Of a DNA stretch of 64,000 nucleotides, positions 17,053 to 25,946 are shown in pieces. The translations under genes were made by a program, and so were the position numbers. The stretch comes from Staphylococcus sp. CAG:324. Its GTDB lineage: Bacteria > Bacillota_I > Bacilli_A > ML615J-28 > CAG-313. The stretch is taken from positions 15,546 through 79,545 of the forward strand of contig FR890808.1 of NCBI GenBank assembly GCA_000433035.1. The letters run 5' to 3'. Under the pieces are notes generated by a model. It was given only the letters and a program-made list of their open reading frames with translations, did no database searches and was not told the origin of the DNA. Numbering within the stretch: the stretch's first letter is position 1; each line of letters starts with the position of its first letter.

Positions 17053-17610
17053 CTATCCTCTTGAATTATATTTTCCATCCCATGTAGAAACAACGACTCT
17101 ATCACCTTGTTCTATAAACATTGGAACTTTTACAACAAGACCAGTTTCTAATTTTACTTCTTTTAAAGCATTAGTTGCTGTATTCCCCGCAACAGCTGGT
17201 GATGCTTCAGTTACCTCTAAAGAAACTTTTTCTGGCAAATTTACCCCTAAAATTTCATCACCATAAAAAACAATTTCAATATTCATTCCCTCAAGTAAAA
17301 ACTTAGATTCCCATTCCAATCTTTCTGCTGGAATTTCTACTTGTTCATATGTTTCCATATCCATAAAACAATATTCAGAACCACCATATAAATATTGCAT
17401 TTTTCTTTTTTCAATCATTGCTTGCTCTAACTTTTCACCAGCATTGAATGAATATTCTGTAGTTGTACCTGTTCTTAAATTACGTAATTTAGTACGTACA
17501 AAAGCTTGACCTTTACCTGGTTTTACATGCTGAAAATCCACAATTGTAAAAATTTGATTATTATAAAGTATTGTCATACCAGTTTTAAAATCAGCAGTAG
17601 TTATAGACAT
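17053..17610 (-). CDS. efp: Elongation factor P
   Basis: 185 residues, the standard length. Three beta-barrel domains. The domain I tip loop HVKPGKGQAF carries the Lys that contacts the peptidyl-tRNA CCA end. The C-terminal signature VKVPMFIEQGDRVVVSTWDG is typical. EF-P relieves stalling at polyproline stretches. No modification enzymes (EpmA, YmfI) are seen nearby. It is monocistronic with its own promoter and terminator; start ATG 17610 follows AGGAGGA. Confidence 0.97.
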   Translation of the reverse strand: MSITTADFKTGMTILYNNQIFTIVDFQHVKPGKGQAFVRTKLRNLRTGTTTEYSFNAGEKLEQAMIEKRKMQYLYGGSEYCFMDMETYEQVEIPAERLEWESKFLLEGMNIEIVFYGDEILGVNLPEKVSLEVTEASPAVAGNTATNALKEVKLETGLVVKVPMFIEQGDRVVVSTWDGKYNSRG

Positions 17611-17651
17611 AATTTCCTCCTAATATTTTATTATTCATTTTTTACTTGTTT

Positions 17652-17680
17652 ATTATACCAAAATATAATTTCTTTTTCAA
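17652..17680 (-). promoter_or_regulatory. efp promoter
   Basis: Minus strand TTGAAA (17675-17680), 17 bases, TATAAT (17652-17657). Confidence 0.75.
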
Positions 17681-17696
17681 CTTATTAACTAATGAT

Positions 17697-17725
17697 TTGC
17701 AAAAAGAATGTTTTTTATTTATAAT
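17697..17725 (+). promoter_or_regulatory. ispH promoter
   Basis: TTGCAA (17697-17702), 17 bases, TATAAT (17720-17725), divergent from efp. Confidence 0.75.
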
Positions 17726-17750
17726 GGTATTATATATGGGAGTGAATTTT

Positions 17751-18671
17751 ATGCGAATTATTACAAAAGCAAAAGAAATCGGTTTTTGTTATGGTGTAAA
17801 AAATGCTATTTATATTGTACAAGATCTTGTTAAAAATAAAAATGTCCCTAGACCAATTTATTTACTAGGTGATTTAGTACATAATCATCATATTAATGAA
17901 TATTTGACATCTTTAGGTATTATCATTCTAAGGGGAGAGAAAAGAATTGATATGCTAGATAGAATTGAAAGTGGTACCGTTATTTTTACTGCTCATGGTG
18001 TTAGTCAGGAAGTAAGACATAAAGCCCAAAAGATGGGACTTACTATTATTGATGCTACTTGTCCTTACGTTAAACTAACTTTCAACAAAATGCAAAAAGC
18101 AATTGATAACGGCTATGAAATTCTATTTGTTGGTAAACCTAACCACCCTGAAACCGAAACGGCTCTCTCATTATCTGAAAATGTTTATCTCGTTAACCAT
18201 GATATAACTCAATTGACATTTAAGAAACCTCTTTTATGTCACCAAACTACTATGTCATCCTATGATATTGAAAATATATTTCATAATTTAAAATCAAACT
18301 TTTCAAATCTAGAAAAAATGGATATGATTTGTAAAGTTAGTGAAAAAAGACAAAAATCACTTTTAGAACTGAAACATCATTGTTTTTTATCGCCTGCACT
18401 TATTATTGTAATTGGTGATAAATCTAGCAATAATTCAAATAAACTATATGAAATGGCAAAAAGAATAAACAAAAGCGATGTCTTATTTATTGATAGCATT
18501 TCTGAACTTGATTTTCAAAATATAAAAAAGTATAAAGAAATCATATTATATAGTGGAACGTCAACTCCTGAGGCTATAACTAACGAATTATATCATTTAT
18601 TACTAAATTTAGATAATATAAAAGAAAAAAGAATATCATCAAAACTTATTCTAAAAGACTATCCCAAATAA
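17751..18671 (+). CDS. ispH: 4-hydroxy-3-methylbut-2-enyl diphosphate reductase IspH
   Basis: 306 residues from ATG 17751, which follows GGGAG; the longer upstream frame crosses the promoter and is not coding. The three cluster cysteines are in GFCYGVKNA, DATCPYVK and DMICKVSEKRQ. AHGVSQEV and NHPETE supply conserved substrate-site residues. The enzyme performs the last MEP-pathway step, giving IPP and DMAPP with a 4Fe-4S cluster. The third motif departs slightly from the usual TIC-x-AT-x-x-RQ. It shows that this organism makes isoprenoids by the MEP route. Its terminator is shared with the convergent neighbour. Confidence 0.92.
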   Translation: MRIITKAKEIGFCYGVKNAIYIVQDLVKNKNVPRPIYLLGDLVHNHHINEYLTSLGIIILRGEKRIDMLDRIESGTVIFTAHGVSQEVRHKAQKMGLTIIDATCPYVKLTFNKMQKAIDNGYEILFVGKPNHPETETALSLSENVYLVNHDITQLTFKKPLLCHQTTMSSYDIENIFHNLKSNFSNLEKMDMICKVSEKRQKSLLELKHHCFLSPALIIVIGDKSSNNSNKLYEMAKRINKSDVLFIDSISELDFQNIKKYKEIILYSGTSTPEAITNELYHLLLNLDNIKEKRISSKLILKDYPK

Positions 18672-18720
18672 AAAAGGTATCATAAAATGAAATTTTATTT
18701 TCAAATTATGATACCTTTTT
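18671..18720. terminator. Bidirectional terminator between ispH and the small membrane protein gene
   Basis: AAAAAGGTATCATAA and TTATGATACCTTTTT form a 15-pair stem with A and T tracts on both sides. Confidence 0.8.
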
Positions 18721-18721
18721 A

Positions 18722-18955
18722 TTAATCAATCCACCAAACTGTACCTTTTACAACAATCATTACAAGATCAATAATCCAAAGAATTAAAAATCCACCTGTT
18801 AAAAGTAATAATACCGCAAGTATAATGCCAAGTACATTGTTTTTAGCAATTGATCGGCATAGACGATAAACATTAGCAAATAAATCTCCAATTAAAACTA
18901 AAATAAATTTTACTATTCTTGGAAGATCATCTAAAGTTTTTACAAAATCTTTCAT
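18722..18955 (-). CDS. Small membrane protein, function unknown
   Basis: 77 residues. An amphipathic N-terminus (MKDFVKTLDDLPRIVK) is followed by two hydrophobic stretches, FILVLIGDLFANVY and GIILAVLLLLTGGFLILWII, the latter resembling small YqaE/TM2-like membrane proteins. It ends in VWWID. ATG 18955 is preferred to the upstream GTG because AAAGGAG lies eight bases before it. It is a single gene with a strong promoter. No function can be assigned; an envelope-stress role is possible but unsupported. Confidence 0.6.
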   Translation of the reverse strand: MKDFVKTLDDLPRIVKFILVLIGDLFANVYRLCRSIAKNNVLGIILAVLLLLTGGFLILWIIDLVMIVVKGTVWWID

Positions 18956-19003
18956 ATATGACACTCCTTTTTGATGTTAATGTTTTCCATTAACTACATC
19001 TAT

Positions 19004-19031
19004 ATTATAATCCTTTTTATTTTTTTGTCAA
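19004..19031 (-). promoter_or_regulatory. Promoter of the small membrane protein gene
   Basis: Minus strand TTGACA (19026-19031), 16 bases, TATAAT (19004-19009). Confidence 0.75.
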
Positions 19032-19041
19032 TAAAAATTTA

Positions 19042-19347
19042 TTATTTTAAATCTAAACCTACAATATCATCAACTGGTAAAGATATTGTTACAGTATGTG
19101 ATTTCGTACCAATCCCATGATTCTTGGAAATGGCTTGCATTATAGGAGCTTTAGAATTATCATCTACAATAATCATTATTACATCTTTTTCAGGTTGAAT
19201 AGTAATTCCTAAAAAATGTTCTGCATCTTTTTGGGCAGATCCTCTCGCATGAATTATCGTACCCCCACGAGCACCAGCTTCTTTTGCGGTACTCATTACA
19301 TCATCAGCATTTCCACTATTGCAAATTGCAAGTATTAAATGACGCAT
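19042..19347 (-). CDS. P-II-like signalling protein 2 of the DUF1538 operon
   Basis: 101 residues with the ferredoxin-like P-II fold pattern: MRHLILAICNSGNADDVMST, then AKEAGARGGTIIHARG and VIMIIVDDNSKAPIMQAI. It lacks the canonical GlnB T-loop Tyr site, so it is a P-II-like protein rather than GlnB/GlnK. Such proteins sit next to DUF1538 transporters and probably sense a small ligand (nucleotide or ion) and gate them. It follows the first P-II-like gene by one base. It is the last gene of the operon; the promoter of the next gene begins just beyond. Confidence 0.65.
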   Translation of the reverse strand: MRHLILAICNSGNADDVMSTAKEAGARGGTIIHARGSAQKDAEHFLGITIQPEKDVIMIIVDDNSKAPIMQAISKNHGIGTKSHTVTISLPVDDIVGLDLK

Positions 19348-19348
19348 T

Positions 19349-19735
19349 CTATTTCTCCTCCTTAATATTATTCATTATACTATCTTCTGTTAATTTATTT
19401 TCCCTAAGTATTTCATCTAAAACACTTTTCCCCGCAACGCTATCAAGCGGAATTGTACAAGCAACACCATGACCAGGCTGATCAAAATGCAACTCTGTTC
19501 TTAAAACATCGATCATAAAAGGAACTAAATCGGTTGGAGCAAGTGATAAAACTACTTCTTTTTCAATAACACCAAAACCTAAATAATCATATATTTCTTT
19601 TGGTGCTGTTCCTTTACCATATATAATCTGATGATAATGCGAGCCCACTTCTTCAAATAATTTGACAACTCGATTTCCCATATTACGATCTACAATAGTT
19701 ACAAAAAGTCGCATCCCTGTAATTTTTCTATTCAT
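19349..19735 (-). CDS. P-II-like signalling protein 1 of the DUF1538 operon
   Basis: 128 residues from ATG 19735, selected because GGAGG lies nine bases upstream; a longer frame would overlap the transporter gene much further. MRLFVTIVDRNMGNRVVKLF, HQIIYGKGTAPKEI and the Gly-rich FDQPGHGVACTIPL match the P-II-like fold. Compared with its neighbour it has about 25 extra C-terminal residues rich in charged amino acids. It overlaps the DUF1538 stop by eight bases, so it is coupled to it. The two P-II-like proteins could form homo- or heterotrimers; neither resembles a true nitrogen regulator. Confidence 0.65.
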   Translation of the reverse strand: MNRKITGMRLFVTIVDRNMGNRVVKLFEEVGSHYHQIIYGKGTAPKEIYDYLGFGVIEKEVVLSLAPTDLVPFMIDVLRTELHFDQPGHGVACTIPLDSVAGKSVLDEILRENKLTEDSIMNNIKEEK

Positions 19736-21281
19736 TGGCTTTTTCCTCCATTTCTTGATAATCAATATCAAATTCAATGATTGGTTCAAGTTCTAATACG
19801 ATACTTCTTGCCATAATCTTTGTCTTAATCTTATAAACAAGACCAACAATTTGAATAACAATAAGAGGAGTCATTGCTACTAATGCTACTACACCAAAAC
19901 CATTTTGTAACATTTTAGTAGCATAATTGGGAGAAGACTCATAAATAGCCATACAAGCACCACTAGCAAGTGGTAATAAAAAGGTTGCGGTCATTGGTCC
20001 ACTAGCCACTCCACCCGAATCAAAAGCAATGGCTGTAAAAATTTTCGGCACAAAAAACATCAATCCAATTGCAATTGCATATCCTGGCACTAAGATATAC
20101 CAAATACTATAATCAAAAATAACTCTTGACATCGATAATCCTACTGAAATTGCTACTCCAATTGCTAAACTAAAAAGCATTGTCTTTCTTGAAATTGCTC
20201 CACTTGTTAATTCCTCTACTTGTTTGTTCAAGACACTCACTGCTGGTTCTGCCATAACAACAAAGAAACCCATAAGCATTCCTAATGGTATCAAAATCCA
20301 TCTAATATTTCTAGACCCAATAATTTCACCTAACATATTTGCCACAGGCATAAAACCTATATGAGCCCCTGTTAGAAAAACAACTAATCCAACATATGTA
20401 TATGCTAACCCTATTAACATCTTTAAAATATTTTTCTTATTATCTTTCATTAAAATACATTTGAATAAAATAACACATGCTAATATCGGTAAAATTGCTA
20501 GTCCTATTTCTCCCATCATCTTTAATAATTGTTTACCAAAATAACTTGAAAATTCAGAAAAAGTATGAAATGAAATTACATCACTACTATCAACATTCGG
20601 ATTTTTAAAAAATAATCCTAAAATTAAAACCATTAAAACAGGACCAATTGAACAAAAGGAAACTAAGCCAAAAGAATCATCTTTAGAAGCATTAGAACCT
20701 CGAGCACCAGCTACCCCAAGACCTAAAGCAAGTATAAATGGTACCGTCATTGGCCCTGTAGTAACACCACCTGAATCAAAGGCTACCGCAATAAACTCAT
20801 TAGGAACAAAAATAGCAATAATAAATACTATGGCATATAGAATAATTAACATTACATTTAATTTAATTTGCAATACAATTCGAACTAAAGCAAGTGCTAA
20901 AAAAACTCCAACGCCAAGAGCAACCATAATAATCAATAATCCTTTTGGTATTGTATGTTGCATTTGTTCGGCAAGAACCATCAAATCAGGTTCAGCAATC
21001 GTAATTATTAGCCCAATTGCAGCAGTAACACCGATGAGAATCCAAATATTTTTCTTTTTGGTGACAAATTGTCCTATTTGTTCACCCAATTTCATCATAG
21101 AAGAATCTGCACCAAGATTAAAAAAACTTAACCCAAAGATAAGCATAATAGCACCAATCAAAAAAGCAAATATCGTCCAGCCAGAAACGGGAAAAATGCA
21201 ACATAATATTAAAACAACTACTGTTATTGGAACAACTGCCAGTAAAGACTCTTTTATTTTTTCGAGTAATGCTTTTATCAC
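19728..21281 (-). CDS. Two-domain DUF1538 membrane transporter (UmpAB-like)
   Basis: 517 residues with about 12-14 membrane helices and an internal duplication. AFDSGGVTTGPMTVPFILAL is near 170 and AFDSGGVASGPMTATFLLPL near 425, each the DUF1538 signature. In Halomonas a pair of DUF1538 proteins, UmpA and UmpB, was reported as a two-component Na+(Li+,K+)/H+ antiporter (from memory); here both halves are one chain. A cation/proton exchange role is therefore plausible but inferred. It starts at GTG 21281 after AAGGAGG and is co-transcribed with two P-II-like genes, which suggests ligand-controlled transport. Confidence 0.7.
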   Translation of the reverse strand: MIKALLEKIKESLLAVVPITVVVLILCCIFPVSGWTIFAFLIGAIMLIFGLSFFNLGADSSMMKLGEQIGQFVTKKKNIWILIGVTAAIGLIITIAEPDLMVLAEQMQHTIPKGLLIIMVALGVGVFLALALVRIVLQIKLNVMLIILYAIVFIIAIFVPNEFIAVAFDSGGVTTGPMTVPFILALGLGVAGARGSNASKDDSFGLVSFCSIGPVLMVLILGLFFKNPNVDSSDVISFHTFSEFSSYFGKQLLKMMGEIGLAILPILACVILFKCILMKDNKKNILKMLIGLAYTYVGLVVFLTGAHIGFMPVANMLGEIIGSRNIRWILIPLGMLMGFFVVMAEPAVSVLNKQVEELTSGAISRKTMLFSLAIGVAISVGLSMSRVIFDYSIWYILVPGYAIAIGLMFFVPKIFTAIAFDSGGVASGPMTATFLLPLASGACMAIYESSPNYATKMLQNGFGVVALVAMTPLIVIQIVGLVYKIKTKIMARSIVLELEPIIEFDIDYQEMEEKANE

Positions 21282-21310
21282 TATTTCTTTCCTCCTTGAT
21301 TTTCAATTCA

Positions 21311-21333
21311 AATAAAAGGGGCTCTTGGCCCCT
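21311..21333 (-). terminator. GC-rich hairpin between the XRE gene and the DUF1538 gene
   Basis: Minus strand GGGGC, loop CAAGA, GCCCC and TTTTATTT. It can terminate the XRE-gene transcript. It also lies in the probable leader of the DUF1538 gene (TTGAAA-17-TAAATA upstream), so attenuation is possible. Confidence 0.6.
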
Positions 21334-21408
21334 CCTTTGTGACAGACCACTTATTTATTAATTTTAACATTTTTTTTCAAATCTGTCTATAAATATATTT
21401 TTCATATT

Positions 21409-22992
21409 TTACTCACTGAGAACTAAACATGTAAACTCAACTGCTAATAAATAGTTACTACTATCATAATATGAAAGTATTACATATTTATCACCATTTT
21501 CATAATCTAAATTACCAATCTTATTTTGATTTAAATTTAATACTAAAAAATAATCAGCATTTTCCACAAATTCATATCCCAAATTAGTTAGCATCTTTTT
21601 AGCATCTTCATAAATAGGAAAAATATTTTTATAATTTATATCATCATTTTTACTTTTCCAATTGAAATTATTTTTAATTGAATTTTCTAATTCTTCAATT
21701 TCAGTTTTTTTATTAAAAGTCCATATTTGATATGTTTCAATATTGTAATGAATATCATCATTTGTTATACTGTCTAATTCATTTTCAAAATAAATTGTAT
21801 AATAATCCCTAGGCATCTGCGTTTGTGTAGTATTCTTGATTGTTTCAATTAATTGATTATTATTCTTGCTTGTTAATATTTTATGATTCATTAGAACCAA
21901 TCCAATATTAAAAAGACAAATGATGCCTACGATTGCTCCAACAATAATATTTTTGCTACTTTTAAATTGATATTTTTTATAAGCAACAATCCCCATTATT
22001 ATGGAAACAATAGGAAAAATAAGAGCTACTAAATAAACAATAATCTGATTCATTAAAGTATTATCACTATTGGTTAAATTAAAAATAAATTTAATAATAA
22101 ATAAAACTAGAACTGAAAGAATGGTCAAACTCCATAAAATACCATTCAAAATTCTTGTTTTTTTATTTACATTTTGTTTTTGTAATTGCATTTGTTCAAT
22201 ATTAATGTAATTCGGACAATTTTTTTGAATTGAAGTTCTAACTTTAATTAGACTCTCATCATCTAATGTATTTTTATCAATTGTGACAATCGCTTTTTGT
22301 TCGCTATTTACCATACAAACAATAAGTCCCTCTTTTTCAATTGCTCTAATTATATCTTTATAATTAAAGGTGATTTCTGGATATCTTATATCATCGGATG
22401 TAATTTTAATATATTCATTATAATATTGATATTCTTTTTTTACATTATTATATTGTTCTAACCATTCTTTTTTGCCATTTTTAAATCTGATTAATGTAAA
22501 AATAATTTTAATAACTGCGTATGCCGCAAAACCGAAGCATATGTAAGCAATTATATTAAATTTAGATACAATAGCATATACACCAACTAATAAATAACCA
22601 AAAAACGATATCATAAACTGAATAAAATAACGTTGATAATCTTTTTTAAAAATTTTATTAAAAATATTTTCAGAATAGATTATATTTGAACTTGCAAAAG
22701 GAATTTCTTCTAAATCTACTTTTTTCAAAGTTTCTTCTAAAACAGATCCTTCAGTTTGATCTAATACATTATCATTAACATTTGCAACTTTTTGTTCAAT
22801 ACTATAACTTAAATCACTAAGAGTTACACCAAGAGCAATGGATAGAGCTAGTTTTTTATCAAGAGTTGGTTCTAATTCGTTATTTTCGTACTTCAGAAGA
22901 TTTTCTACACTATCATTTATTTTTTTTGCTAACTCTTCTATTGATATGTTATTGTTTTCTCTAAGAGTTTTTATTTTTTGACCAATATTCAT
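21409..22992 (-). CDS. XRE-family DNA-binding membrane protein with YcxB-like region
   Basis: 527 residues. The N-terminal helix-turn-helix (IGQKIKTLRENNNISIEELA, through residue 60) is XRE/Cro type. Two TM segments lie around 130-165. A soluble YcxB-like stretch follows (ITSDDIRYPEITFNYKDIIR). Three or four more TM segments occupy about 285-370, then a C-terminal extracellular domain. A DNA-binding domain tethered to the membrane suggests a membrane-sensing regulator, though targets are unknown. Start ATG 22992 follows AAGGAGG; an extended -10 (TGATATAAT, 23028-23036) sits upstream. No partner genes are obvious. Confidence 0.6.
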   Translation of the reverse strand: MNIGQKIKTLRENNNISIEELAKKINDSVENLLKYENNELEPTLDKKLALSIALGVTLSDLSYSIEQKVANVNDNVLDQTEGSVLEETLKKVDLEEIPFASSNIIYSENIFNKIFKKDYQRYFIQFMISFFGYLLVGVYAIVSKFNIIAYICFGFAAYAVIKIIFTLIRFKNGKKEWLEQYNNVKKEYQYYNEYIKITSDDIRYPEITFNYKDIIRAIEKEGLIVCMVNSEQKAIVTIDKNTLDDESLIKVRTSIQKNCPNYINIEQMQLQKQNVNKKTRILNGILWSLTILSVLVLFIIKFIFNLTNSDNTLMNQIIVYLVALIFPIVSIIMGIVAYKKYQFKSSKNIIVGAIVGIICLFNIGLVLMNHKILTSKNNNQLIETIKNTTQTQMPRDYYTIYFENELDSITNDDIHYNIETYQIWTFNKKTEIEELENSIKNNFNWKSKNDDINYKNIFPIYEDAKKMLTNLGYEFVENADYFLVLNLNQNKIGNLDYENGDKYVILSYYDSSNYLLAVEFTCLVLSE

Positions 22993-23097
22993 ATGTACCT
23001 CCTTAGTTATTTTCCTTCCTTATATCTATTATATCAAAAAAAAATATTTTATATATCTTTTTTGATTAAATACTTTTATTTTTTATATTGTAATATG

Positions 23098-23147
23098 AAA
23101 AAAACCTCTTTCTTGATTTTATATTATTATCAAGATAGAGGTTTTTT
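23098..23147 (-). terminator. Terminator after the GH18 lipoprotein gene
   Basis: Minus strand AAAAAACCTC...ATCAAGA-type stem: ACCTCTTTCTTGAT pairs with ATCAAGATAGAGGT with one mismatch, with A and T tracts on both sides. Confidence 0.75.
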
Positions 23148-25316
23148 CTATTTTAAAGATTCATACATTGCATTAACTAAAATGGCTACACCATTACTAT
23201 CAATATAATCTTGCGTAAGTTCCCAGCACATTAATCCTCCAAGATTATTTTCTTTTACATATTGACATTTATCTTTTATACTCTTTACATTATCATAACT
23301 ATAAAATACATTATTACAAATTATATAAGCTGCTTTAGCACTTTCATCATATTGTTCTATATATTGATCATTATTTTCTATTAAATTCATTAAATTTGCA
23401 AACGTCATTGAACCAGAACCCATTGAAGTTTTTAATGAACTACCCAGTTGTTGACTAACACCATCACTAAAAGTACCTTTTCTAACATAAAATGCAGCAC
23501 CGGGAATAATTTTATCCTTATCAACATATTTACTAACAAAACTAACACTTGCATCTAAAGAACTAGGTGAAACACTAGTTGTATAAAGAGCAGAATCATG
23601 CTGTGCTTTAGTGCCCATTGCAAAATCATATGTCATAACATTGAAAATATCAACATAATTATTTAAAGCTACTAAATCATAATATTTAGTACTAGCTGTA
23701 ATTGCAATCGAAAGAATTAAATCATCTCGGTATTCTATCATTCTTTCTTTTAATTCTTGACAAAATAAGGTTAAATTCGCTCGATCACTTGGATCCGATT
23801 CAATACCAGCCACACTACTAGTTGGGTATTCCCAATCAATATCAATTCCATCAAATTGGTATTCATCTATTACTCTCATAATTGAATCAATTAGTTTTGT
23901 TCTCCCCTCTTCGGTTTTCATAGCAGGACTAAAGCCACCAGAACCCCAACCACCGATTGCAAGACCAATTCTAATTCCCTTATTCCGATATTCTAATACC
24001 TTTTCTACTTTCATATTGCTAGATAGATGAACCTCACCATTGGAAATGGTTGCAAACGAGTAATTTATATAATCTAATTGTTCTAATGCTTTATCTGATA
24101 ATCCCGAGAATCCTCCATAATCATATAAATAACCACTAACAATTTTCCCTTTCATTAAAGGTTTTAAAATAAGTTTAGGCACTAAGATATCAAAAGAAAG
24201 GGAATATTCTTTATCACTATATAATATTTGTACGCTTAGTTTTAAATTTGTATCGGTTGTAAATCTTTTTACCACTCCTGTATCGGTTAACACTTTTTTA
24301 TTAGAAGAACTCCAAATAAAAGTAGCACTACAAAATTTTAAAGATTCAATTAAATTTAAATTTGTCGTCACAACAGTTGGTATCAAACTACTTAAATAAT
24401 TATCTAATACTTCTTTTTTCATTTCCCATCCAGCTGCTAAAGTTACATTACCTGTAACAGGTTGATTGAAATCATATTTTATACCATATCTATTCCATCC
24501 AGTAAAATCATATCCTTCTTTAACAGGTTGAATTGGTTCTTCAATTTTATCGCCATATAAAACCTGAATCGACTCAATTGTACTATCACTATAGGTTGTA
24601 AAATCAACTGTATACATAACTTTTTCCCACTTGGCATAAATTTTTAGATGTTTGTTAATTGGTAGTTGATTATCAAAGATTTCTCCTTCTAAAACCCATC
24701 CTTTAAAAATATGACCTTCTTTAGTAGGTACACTTGGTAAATCAACTGTTTCATTCATTTCAACAACAATTGATGAAAACAAATCATCATCATCTTTCAT
24801 AAAATCAACTCGACATTTTGTTTGTTCCCATTTTGCAACCAATTTATAATTTTTATTAGTAATACATTCTATCTTTTCATCATTTTCATACCAACCTAAA
24901 AAACGATAATATTCTTTAGTTGGAATGGGTAATTCAACATATTCATCCGTTAAAAAACCTGTTGGATAAGATGTTGGCATTTGACCACCATCAAGATGAT
25001 AAACTATTGTATATTCCAATTTTTCCCATTTTGCATAAAGAACAAAATGGTTGATAACAGGATCATTAAAATTATACTTATTTCCTTCTGTAACAGATTC
25101 AGTTGTATACCAACCAGCAAACCGGTATCCATCTTTAATGGGATCATTAGGTTGATTAACAAGATCTTTTTTATTTATTTCTTGAGACTCAATATAAGAG
25201 CCACCAAGTGTATTAAAACTGACTATAAATTTTTCCTTTTTACAAGAACAAAGTACCATCAATCCAACACTTATAATAGTTAAAAATAAATATCTATATT
25301 TTTTCATTATTATCAT
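23148..25316 (-). CDS. Lipoprotein glycoside hydrolase family 18 (chitinase-like) with InlB-type repeats
   Basis: 722 residues. A lipobox (VLCSC) ends the signal peptide near residue 25. Four InlB B / Listeria-Bacteroides repeats (about 30-300) show the typical pattern GYRFAGWYT / LYAKWE. A spacer leads to a GH18 TIM barrel (about 385-722) with the catalytic motif FDGIDIDWEYP, complete DxxDxDxE. GH18 enzymes hydrolyse beta-1,4 GlcNAc links in chitin, glycoproteins or peptidoglycan-like glycans. The repeats likely form a stalk lifting the enzyme from the membrane. It overlaps the end of the kinase gene by 23 bases; ATG 25316 has AAGGG seven bases upstream. Confidence 0.85.
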   Translation of the reverse strand: MIIMKKYRYLFLTIISVGLMVLCSCKKEKFIVSFNTLGGSYIESQEINKKDLVNQPNDPIKDGYRFAGWYTTESVTEGNKYNFNDPVINHFVLYAKWEKLEYTIVYHLDGGQMPTSYPTGFLTDEYVELPIPTKEYYRFLGWYENDEKIECITNKNYKLVAKWEQTKCRVDFMKDDDDLFSSIVVEMNETVDLPSVPTKEGHIFKGWVLEGEIFDNQLPINKHLKIYAKWEKVMYTVDFTTYSDSTIESIQVLYGDKIEEPIQPVKEGYDFTGWNRYGIKYDFNQPVTGNVTLAAGWEMKKEVLDNYLSSLIPTVVTTNLNLIESLKFCSATFIWSSSNKKVLTDTGVVKRFTTDTNLKLSVQILYSDKEYSLSFDILVPKLILKPLMKGKIVSGYLYDYGGFSGLSDKALEQLDYINYSFATISNGEVHLSSNMKVEKVLEYRNKGIRIGLAIGGWGSGGFSPAMKTEEGRTKLIDSIMRVIDEYQFDGIDIDWEYPTSSVAGIESDPSDRANLTLFCQELKERMIEYRDDLILSIAITASTKYYDLVALNNYVDIFNVMTYDFAMGTKAQHDSALYTTSVSPSSLDASVSFVSKYVDKDKIIPGAAFYVRKGTFSDGVSQQLGSSLKTSMGSGSMTFANLMNLIENNDQYIEQYDESAKAAYIICNNVFYSYDNVKSIKDKCQYVKENNLGGLMCWELTQDYIDSNGVAILVNAMYESLK

Positions 25317-25845
25317 CAAGTATCCCTTCTACAAATTTTCTTGCACTTTTTCTAGTTTTAAATATTTTCAAATCAATATGAGGATATTTCATCCATATAT
25401 TGATCAATTGGGGAAAATAATCTTTTTTAAATACTTTCACCCAATCAATAAATTCATAATATGCCTGATTGAATTGTTCATTACATCCACTACCTAAATC
25501 TACTCTTTTTACAAAAAAGCCTTTAACTGTTCTAAAAAAGATACTTTTCACACAAATTGAAGTTTTGATATCAAGCATTATTACTAAATCAGCATTAGAT
25601 AAACGAATATCTAAAGTATCAATATAATTTCCATCCATAATCCAATTGTCTTGTTTGGTTAAGTTTTCAATCTTACTCTCCCATTGTTTATAATCAGGCT
25701 TTTGCCAATTTGGTAGCCAATATTCTTTATCTAAATGATAAACTTTGATACCACTTTTTTTTGCTAATTTCTTTGCTAAAGTAGTTTTACCAGAACCGCC
25801 TGCACCCAAAACAACTATTTTTTTATATTTTTTATTACTTATCAT
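25294..25845 (-). CDS. P-loop kinase of the adenylate kinase / topology-modulation (FlaR-like) type
   Basis: 183 residues. Walker A is VLGAGGSGKTTLAKKLA near residue 13. The following YHLDKEYWLPNWQKPD and NWIMDGNYIDTLDIRLSNAD match the family annotated as topology modulation or FlaR-like proteins, which are nucleotide-kinase-fold ATPases. Substrate unknown. It is the first gene of a two-gene unit with the GH18 lipoprotein gene, which it overlaps; the pairing has no obvious functional logic. Start ATG 25845 follows AAGGGAT and a good promoter. Confidence 0.75.
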   Translation of the reverse strand: MISNKKYKKIVVLGAGGSGKTTLAKKLAKKSGIKVYHLDKEYWLPNWQKPDYKQWESKIENLTKQDNWIMDGNYIDTLDIRLSNADLVIMLDIKTSICVKSIFFRTVKGFFVKRVDLGSGCNEQFNQAYYEFIDWVKVFKKDYFPQLINIWMKYPHIDLKIFKTRKSARKFVEGILDDNNEKI

Positions 25846-25879
25846 ACTATCCCTTCATATATCACTCTTATCTAAATTT

Positions 25880-25908
25880 ATTATACTATACAATACTCCT
25901 TTTTGCAA
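25880..25908 (-). promoter_or_regulatory. Promoter of the P-loop kinase / GH18 unit
   Basis: Minus strand TTGCAA (25903-25908), 17 bases, TATAAT (25880-25885). Confidence 0.75.
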
Positions 25909-25919
25909 TAAATAGGCAA

Positions 25920-25946
25920 AAATAAAAATCCCAAAATTGGGATTTT
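25920..25946 (-). terminator. Terminator of the pheST operon
   Basis: Minus strand AAAATCCCAA, two-base loop, TTGGGATTTT followed by TATTTTT, overlapping the pheT stop codon. Confidence 0.8.

Noticed and set aside
17646..17750. N-terminal extension of ispH
   Set aside because: It would run through the ispH promoter and lacks homology; ATG 17751 follows GGGAG and gives the standard N-terminus.
20830..21315. 161-codon plus-strand frame opposite the DUF1538 gene
   Set aside because: Antisense shadow of a membrane protein; repetitive hydrophobic composition and no start signal.
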